A stretch of DNA of 19,239 bases. Source: Rubrobacter sp. Lineage in GTDB: Bacteria; Actinomycetota; Rubrobacteria; Rubrobacterales; Rubrobacteraceae. Shown one piece after another: positions 15,290-19,239 of this stretch (positions are counted from its first letter, which is position 1; every line of letters begins with the position of its first letter). The translations under genes were made by a program, and so were the position numbers. The notes beneath the pieces were generated by a model. That model was not told the origin of the DNA and did no database searches. It saw nothing but the letters and a program-made list of their open reading frames with translations. Location: contig JACDAR010000141.1 of the NCBI GenBank assembly GCA_013695335.1, forward strand, positions 1 to 19,239, in the 5' to 3' direction.

Positions 15290-16000
15290 CTTTTCCAGAG
15301 GCTTCGCGTTGCCGTAGACGGGCGCGGCGCCGGGCGTCGGGGCTGCCCAATGAACGGCGTTGTTTATGACCGTGATCACATCCGGGTTATGGTACGAAGG
15401 GTTGGCCTCGTGGCCCGGACGGAAGTAGAAGATCCTACCCGCCCCCCTCCGGTAGCAGAGCCCGCTGCGGAAGACCTCCCCGCCTCCGAACCAGCTCACA
15501 AAAACCAGCTCATCCGGCTGCGGCACGTCGAAGTGCTCCCCGTACATCTCCTCTTCCAGTTCTATGTACTCGCCAAGACCTTCAGCGATGGGATGGCCCG
15601 GAGCCACGACCCAGAGCCGCTCCCTGTCGTCCTCGCGCCATTTGAGGTCGCAGGTCGTACCCATTAGCTTCTTGAAGATTTTGGAGAAATGGCCTGAGTG
15701 GAGTACGATCAAGCCCATCCCACCGAGCACGCGCCCGTACACCTTCTCCACTACCTCGTCGGATACTTCGTCGTGGGCGATATGCCCCCACCAGACGAGC
15801 ACGTCAGTGTCGTTCAGAACGTCATCGGTGAGGCCATGCTGCGGTTCGTCAAGCGTGGCAGTTCGTGGTTCCAGCCCCCTGTCCCCGAGGGCTGAAGCGA
15901 GAACGGCGTGGATGCCGTCGGGGTAGATCTCCTTCACCTCGTCGTCTGTCTTCTCGTGACGGTACTCGTTCCAGATCGTGACGCGCGGCGTGTCCGCCAA
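15269..16000 (-). CDS. ThuA family protein (2), trehalose-utilisation type
   Basis: From the TTG at 16000 the protein has 243 residues, starting just before the conserved opening RVTIWNEYRHEKTDDEVKE. IYPDGIHAVLASAL, DVLVWWGHIAHDEV, GLIVLHSGHFSKIFKKLMGT, WREDDRERLW and IFYFRPGHEANPSYHNPDV are hallmarks of the ThuA family (class I amidotransferase-like fold, no nucleophilic Cys). A TTG at 16084 would add 28 residues without family similarity; the 16000 start has AAGG 8 bases upstream and comes 2 bases after the stop of a 33-codon ORF, suggesting coupling. Members act beside Gfo/Idh dehydrogenases in 3-keto-glycoside use. It is a closer match to rhizobial ThuA than thuA (1). Its 3' end is built from repeat copy 2, so the last residues (EKRRRENT) are probably recent. 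Confidence 0.87.
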   Translation of the reverse strand: MADTPRVTIWNEYRHEKTDDEVKEIYPDGIHAVLASALGDRGLEPRTATLDEPQHGLTDDVLNDTDVLVWWGHIAHDEVSDEVVEKVYGRVLGGMGLIVLHSGHFSKIFKKLMGTTCDLKWREDDRERLWVVAPGHPIAEGLGEYIELEEEMYGEHFDVPQPDELVFVSWFGGGEVFRSGLCYRRGAGRIFYFRPGHEANPSYHNPDVITVINNAVHWAAPTPGAAPVYGNAKPLEKRRRENT

Positions 16001-16002
16001 AC

Positions 16003-16104
16003 CTATATCCTTCCGCTCTCGATATGCCAGCAAGCGTTCGGTCGGGCGTGCCTGATAACCTGTACCCTCATCCTCGCTATCCAACGTTTCTCAGATCCTG
16101 CCAT
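16003..16104 (-). CDS. Possible 33-residue leader ORF before thuA (2)
   Basis: A very strong ribosome site (AGGAGG at 16111-16116, 6 bases before the ATG) drives a 33-codon ORF in a different frame from thuA (2). Its product, beginning MAGSEKRWIARMRVQVIRH, is basic and matches nothing I know. It stops at 16003-16005, 2 bases before the TTG start of thuA (2). Options: a leader peptide that couples translation, a small protein, or the true N-terminus of thuA (2) lost by a frameshift. I cannot choose between them from the sequence. Confidence 0.3.
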   Translation of the reverse strand: MAGSEKRWIARMRVQVIRHARPNACWHIESGRI

Positions 16105-16141
16105 GATGCCCCTCCTGTCGTTTTCTATTCCAGCGCAACAT

Positions 16142-17176
16142 CTACACTCCGGCGCCTCGTCTGGCCGCAGCCAGCAACTCCACGACATCCGCCGTCTCGC
16201 TGTCCTCGATGGACCTCACGCAGCCTAGCACGGCTGCCAGGCTCTTTACGTTATCCGACGCGGCAGTCTCCGGCTCCCCTCCGGTTTCGATGGCGACGCG
16301 CAGAGCCTGAAGCGTCGCCGCGCGTTCGGTGAACTGCAATGAAGGCTGATCCAGGATTCGCGGCGGTTCGTTCCACCGTTCGATCACCACTTCGCCGACG
16401 TTCCGGTCTTCGAGGTCGCCTGTCCAGAAAAGACGCCCTTCTTTCCCCACTATCTCCCAATCTCCGTTCCACGAGGTCTCGGGACCTCGGGCCGTCCACG
16501 TACCCCGGTACATGACTGGCAATTCATCCTCCAGCGCCATCACCGCCGCGACCTCTGTATGGTGGGCGAAGTGGCTGTCTGGAGCGCGCCATCCGCAGGC
16601 GTGGATGTGGCGTACATCCCTACCGGTTACGGCCCGCAAAAGGTCGAAGTGGTGGATCGCCATGTCGAGGACTAGCGGATGGCGCATCGAGTACCGGAAG
16701 TCATCAGGCGCGAACTGGTTACGAGTGTCGCGCCTGAAGTTAATTTCGATGGAGATGAGGTCTCCGATCCCACCTTCCGAAATTACGCGCTGCACAGCCC
16801 GAAACGGCGCGTTGTACCTGTAGTTCTGGCTGACCATCATGATGCGGTTCGCCCGCCTGGCCGTTTCCATGAGATCCAGGGCGTCCGAGAGGCTCGTAGA
16901 GAGCGGCTTCTCACACAGCACGTGTTTCCCGGCTTCGAGGGCGGACTTCGCCACAGCGTGGTGCGTTTCCGGCGGCGAGGAGACGACCACCGCGTCACAC
17001 TCGACGCCAGCCAGCGCCTCCTCCAGGGAACCGTATCCCGGTGTTTCGCCCGCGCTTTGGAGTGCAACTGGGTTCGGGTCTACTACGGCGGCGAGGCTGA
17101 CGCCTGGCGCGTCCTGGATCACACCTGTCCAGCTACCTCCCCAGCTTCCGAGCCCAGCCTGGACTACCCTGACGAT
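16142..17176 (-). CDS. Gfo/Idh/MocA family oxidoreductase (3), with non-canonical or lost start codon
   Basis: Counting from the ATC at 17174-17176 the protein has 344 residues. The frame reads (I)VRVVQAGLGSWGGSW, which contains the Rossmann loop GLGSWG, then Lys90 in CEKPL and the Asp171/His175 pair in VLDMAIHHFD, so the full catalytic set is present. The first canonical start is GTG at 17122, but it would cut off the nucleotide-binding loop. Related proteins start MVRVVQ, which puts the missing Met exactly on the ATC. GAGAGGGG lies a few bases upstream. The frame also overlaps the end of the aldo/keto reductase (2) gene by 13 bases. It is a likely sugar or glycoside dehydrogenase; whether translated from ATC, reinitiated, or crippled by a point change is open. 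Confidence 0.8.
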   Translation of the reverse strand: MVRVVQAGLGSWGGSWTGVIQDAPGVSLAAVVDPNPVALQSAGETPGYGSLEEALAGVECDAVVVSSPPETHHAVAKSALEAGKHVLCEKPLSTSLSDALDLMETARRANRIMMVSQNYRYNAPFRAVQRVISEGGIGDLISIEINFRRDTRNQFAPDDFRYSMRHPLVLDMAIHHFDLLRAVTGRDVRHIHACGWRAPDSHFAHHTEVAAVMALEDELPVMYRGTWTARGPETSWNGDWEIVGKEGRLFWTGDLEDRNVGEVVIERWNEPPRILDQPSLQFTERAATLQALRVAIETGGEPETAASDNVKSLAAVLGCVRSIEDSETADVVELLAAARRGAGV

Positions 17177-18153
17177 GCCGCCCCTCTCTTCGTATCGTCT
17201 CCGTTTTCGAGCCAGGTAAGGTCGTCGGGGGTTAGCGAGGTCTCGGCAGCCTGGACGTTGTCCCGAAACTCTGCTCCCGTATTGCAGCCGACGAGGGCGA
17301 AGACATCGAGCGGCTGGGCAAGCACATATGCCAGGGCAACCTGCGGAACTGTCAGGCCGCGATCCTCTGCAAGAATACGCGCCCTGTCGAGCCGCGCGAA
17401 GTTGCCCTCATAGCAATATGTCTCCACGCACAGTTCGTCCAGATAGGAGTCGAACGAGTCCAGGTTGTCGCGCGTGAACCGGCCAGAGAAGAAACCCCCG
17501 GCGAGGCTGGACCAGGTGAATAGCGGCATCTCCTGCTCCGCGTACCACCGCCGTTCCGCCTCTCCCTTGGGTCCGCTGACGCTCACGCATCCCGCCCAGG
17601 GCTCCTTTGCCTGAACGGCGAGGCTCAGGTTGGGGCTGCTGGCTGCGAACGGAACCAAATTCCTTTCTTCGGCGTATTCGTTTGTCTCGCGGATACGCTC
17701 GGTGGACCAGTTAGATGCGCCGAAGGCATGGATGCGGCCAGCGTCGAGGTGCTCGTTTAGGGTCTCGATGATCGGGCCGACGGGAACTGAAGGATCATCG
17801 CGATGCAGCAGGTACAGGTCTATGTAATCGGTGCGGAGCCTGGCGAGCGAGTCGAAAAGGTCTGCGGTGATGTCGAATGGGGTGACGCGCGTGCGATCTT
17901 GATTATGGTGCGCGCCCTTGCCGATAACCACGATCCCATCACGTATACTGCGCTCCTCCATCCATCGCCCGAGGGCGCGCTCGCTCTCCCCCGCGCCGTA
18001 CTGGTGGGCCGTGTCGAAGGCGGTGCAACCGAGATCCCTTATCTCGTCCAGCAACGCGAAGCTGCGTTCGATCTCCCCGGTCCTGATCATGACGGCCCCC
18101 TGAACGAACCGGGATATCTCCTTATCTACACCAGGAACCCGTCCGTAATACAC
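17164..18153 (-). CDS. Aldo/keto reductase (2)
   Basis: From the GTG at 18153 the protein has 329 residues. The catalytic tetrad is Asp47 (AFDTAHQYG), Tyr52, Lys79 (IGKGAH) and His117 (LYLLHRDD). GASNWSTERI and FALVGCNTGAEFRDNV supply the substrate loop and the nucleotide-binding end. The opening YYGRVPGVDKEISRFVQGAVM marks a subgroup often found with sugar dehydrogenase genes. The frame continues 56 codons upstream into gfo/idh (4), but that extension is low in similarity. The GTG is 1 base after the stop of gfo/idh (4), with GGGGGGA as ribosome site. It probably converts a keto or aldehyde sugar in the cytosol. Confidence 0.9.
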   Translation of the reverse strand: MYYGRVPGVDKEISRFVQGAVMIRTGEIERSFALLDEIRDLGCTAFDTAHQYGAGESERALGRWMEERSIRDGIVVIGKGAHHNQDRTRVTPFDITADLFDSLARLRTDYIDLYLLHRDDPSVPVGPIIETLNEHLDAGRIHAFGASNWSTERIRETNEYAEERNLVPFAASSPNLSLAVQAKEPWAGCVSVSGPKGEAERRWYAEQEMPLFTWSSLAGGFFSGRFTRDNLDSFDSYLDELCVETYCYEGNFARLDRARILAEDRGLTVPQVALAYVLAQPLDVFALVGCNTGAEFRDNVQAAETSLTPDDLTWLENGDDTKRGAASSG

Positions 18154-18154
18154 G

Positions 18155-19153
18155 CTAGATTTCCCCCCTCTGCTCACCCGGATACACGAGGCCCCATTGC
18201 CGCCGCAACTCGTCCATCGTGCGCGATATCTCCAGCGATTCCCGCAACGGCATCGCGTCACTCTGAAGTTCCCCGGCACGAACGCAGCGCATGACCTCAG
18301 CAGCCTCGTGAGAGAAGCCATTTCCCGTGTACGGGACTTCGATGGTTTCGTCTTCTTCTCCGGATCTCGAAACCGTCAGCGCGTTCGGCCTCCACCACTC
18401 GGGATGTATCTTTATCCTGCCTTCGGTCCCGGCTATCACTGCCTCATGCGGGGTCGCCGTTCGGATGGCTATGGAGATCACGGACATGCGGCCATCCCCG
18501 TGTTCCAGGATGGCAGCCGACTGTTCATCCACTCCAGTCTCCCCGAGATGCGCCAGGCCTGTGATCCGTTCTGGCGCCCCGAAGACCATCGAAGAAAGCG
18601 AGACGCAATAGACCCCGACGTCGAGGAGTGCGCCGCCGCCGAGGGCAGGGTTGAAGAGGCGATGCGAAGGGTCGAGTGGCGCCCGGAAACCGAAGTCCAC
18701 GGCGAGCATTCGCGGCTCGCCGATGGCGCCGGATGAGATCATCCCTCTCACCCGCTCCATCAGCGGCAAGAATCGGGTCCACATCCCCTCCATGAGGAAG
18801 AGCCCTCTGTCTTTCGCCAGTGAGATCAGCCGTTCGGCCTGATGGGCGTTGACGGTCATCGGCTTCTCGCAGAGGATGTGTTTCCCGGCCTCCAGGCCGA
18901 GCGTCACGTTCGCCTCGTGGAAAGGATGTGGCGTGGCGACGTAGATCACGTCCACGTCAGGGTCGGCGGCAAGTTCTTCGTAACTCGGGTAGTGGCGCGG
19001 AATTTCGAACGCATCCGCGAACTCCCTGGCGGATTCCTCCGAGCGGGAGCCGACGGCAAGTATCTCGGCGTCCGGCGTGTCGCGGAGGCCCCTCGCAAAC
19101 TGGTGGGCGATCCCACCTGTGCCGAGTATGCCCCAGCGTACCGTCCGCATCAT
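18155..19153 (-). CDS. Gfo/Idh/MocA family oxidoreductase (4), dihydrodiol dehydrogenase/anhydrofructose reductase-like
   Basis: A 332-residue NAD(P)-dependent enzyme. It starts VRWGILGTGGIAHQFARGL, where GTGGIA followed by FA is typical of the dimeric dihydrodiol dehydrogenase, glucose-fructose oxidoreductase and 1,5-anhydrofructose reductase branch. Lys97 lies in CEKPMTVN, MEGMWTRFLPLM is a signature of the same branch, and LLDVGVYCVS supplies the Asp and Tyr. The role is reduction or oxidation of a keto sugar or related compound. The ATG overlaps the stop of a permease gene upstream by 4 bases (ATGA), so the enzyme is cotranslated with a sugar importer. A second Met follows directly (MM), so the start could also be 3 bases later. 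Confidence 0.92.
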   Translation of the reverse strand: MMRTVRWGILGTGGIAHQFARGLRDTPDAEILAVGSRSEESAREFADAFEIPRHYPSYEELAADPDVDVIYVATPHPFHEANVTLGLEAGKHILCEKPMTVNAHQAERLISLAKDRGLFLMEGMWTRFLPLMERVRGMISSGAIGEPRMLAVDFGFRAPLDPSHRLFNPALGGGALLDVGVYCVSLSSMVFGAPERITGLAHLGETGVDEQSAAILEHGDGRMSVISIAIRTATPHEAVIAGTEGRIKIHPEWWRPNALTVSRSGEEDETIEVPYTGNGFSHEAAEVMRCVRAGELQSDAMPLRESLEISRTMDELRRQWGLVYPGEQRGEI

Positions 19154-19239
19154 CCCTTGACCGCGCCGGAGGTGAGGGCTTCGATGAAGCGACGCTGGGC
19201 GATCAGGAAGACGATGATAATGGGCAGCGTGCTGAGGAA
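19150..19239 (-). CDS. Second MalG-type carbohydrate ABC permease, C-terminal end only
   Basis: The last 29 residues and TGA of a minus-strand gene that begins off the right edge. The end reads LPIIIVFLIAQRRFIEALTS followed by GAVKG, the usual final helix and tail of MalG-type sugar permeases. It is a different protein from the MalG-type one at 970-1845 (QRYIIEGVSRSGVKG). It shows that the long enzyme run follows another sugar importer, with its stop overlapping the start of gfo/idh (4). Nothing more can be said about the substrate. Confidence 0.88.
   Translation of the reverse strand, partial: FLSTLPIIIVFLIAQRRFIEALTSGAVKG

Noticed and set aside
18154..18321. N-terminal extension of aldo/keto reductase (2) by 56 codons
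   Set aside because: It overlaps gfo/idh (4), is rich in Arg and Cys and unlike the family; the GTG at 18153 gives the expected N-terminus.

Overview
The window is high-GC bacterial DNA with dense, overlapping gene packing, a DeoR-type regulator, MalFG-type sugar transporters and large Gfo/Idh/MocA and aldo/keto reductase families. It suits a GC-rich actinobacterium (Rubrobacter-like is my best guess) or a thermophilic Chloroflexi relative. No rRNA, tRNA, transposase, integrase or CRISPR array is visible, so the taxonomic call rests on style and protein flavour only.

Layout. (1) Bases 1-839: the tail of a pterin-4a-carbinolamine dehydratase gene (+) meets a membrane-anchored SRPBCC protein gene (-), with a UUCG-loop terminator between them and a possible stress-sigma promoter upstream of the SRPBCC gene. 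(2) Bases 970-4146 (-): a sugar ABC importer operon, transcribed as Tat/lipoprotein solute-binding protein, MalF-type permease, MalG-type permease; no ATPase gene is present. (3) Bases 4147-4334: a divergent control region with a candidate promoter in each direction. (4) Bases 4335-5132 (+): a DeoR/GlpR-family regulator, the only complete + strand gene. (5) Bases 5155-19239 (-): one continuous run of genes on one strand, with many ATGA overlaps. In transcription order they are: tail of a second MalG-type permease, Gfo/Idh (4), aldo/keto reductase (2), Gfo/Idh (3), a possible small leader ORF, ThuA (2), Gfo/Idh (2), ThuA (1), Gfo/Idh (1), TIM-barrel sugar isomerase/epimerase, ASCH protein, GH1 beta-glycosidase, histidine phosphatase, aldo/keto reductase (1), uronate-dehydrogenase-like SDR, and a GH2 glycosidase.

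How the genes may work together: glycosides are imported intact by one or both ABC importers. Some are cut by the GH1 and GH2 enzymes. Others are likely oxidised on the sugar ring by Gfo/Idh dehydrogenases and then processed by ThuA and TIM-barrel partners, as in known 3-keto-glycoside routes (ThuA/ThuB on trehalose and sucrose; related Gfo/Idh systems on levoglucosan and C-glycosides). The aldo/keto reductases and the SDR would handle the resulting aldehydes, ketoses or uronic acids. The DeoR protein is the obvious local regulator. The pathway is inferred from gene families and context; no substrate can be read from the sequence.

The most notable details are: a Gfo/Idh gene whose expected ATG is an ATC; two copies of a two-hairpin repeat, each between a thuA gene and the following gfo/idh gene; a strong ribosome site feeding a 33-codon ORF that stops 2 nt before a TTG start of thuA (2); and a GH2 enzyme that lacks the glucuronidase carboxylate-binding motif although it sits next to a uronate-dehydrogenase-like gene.
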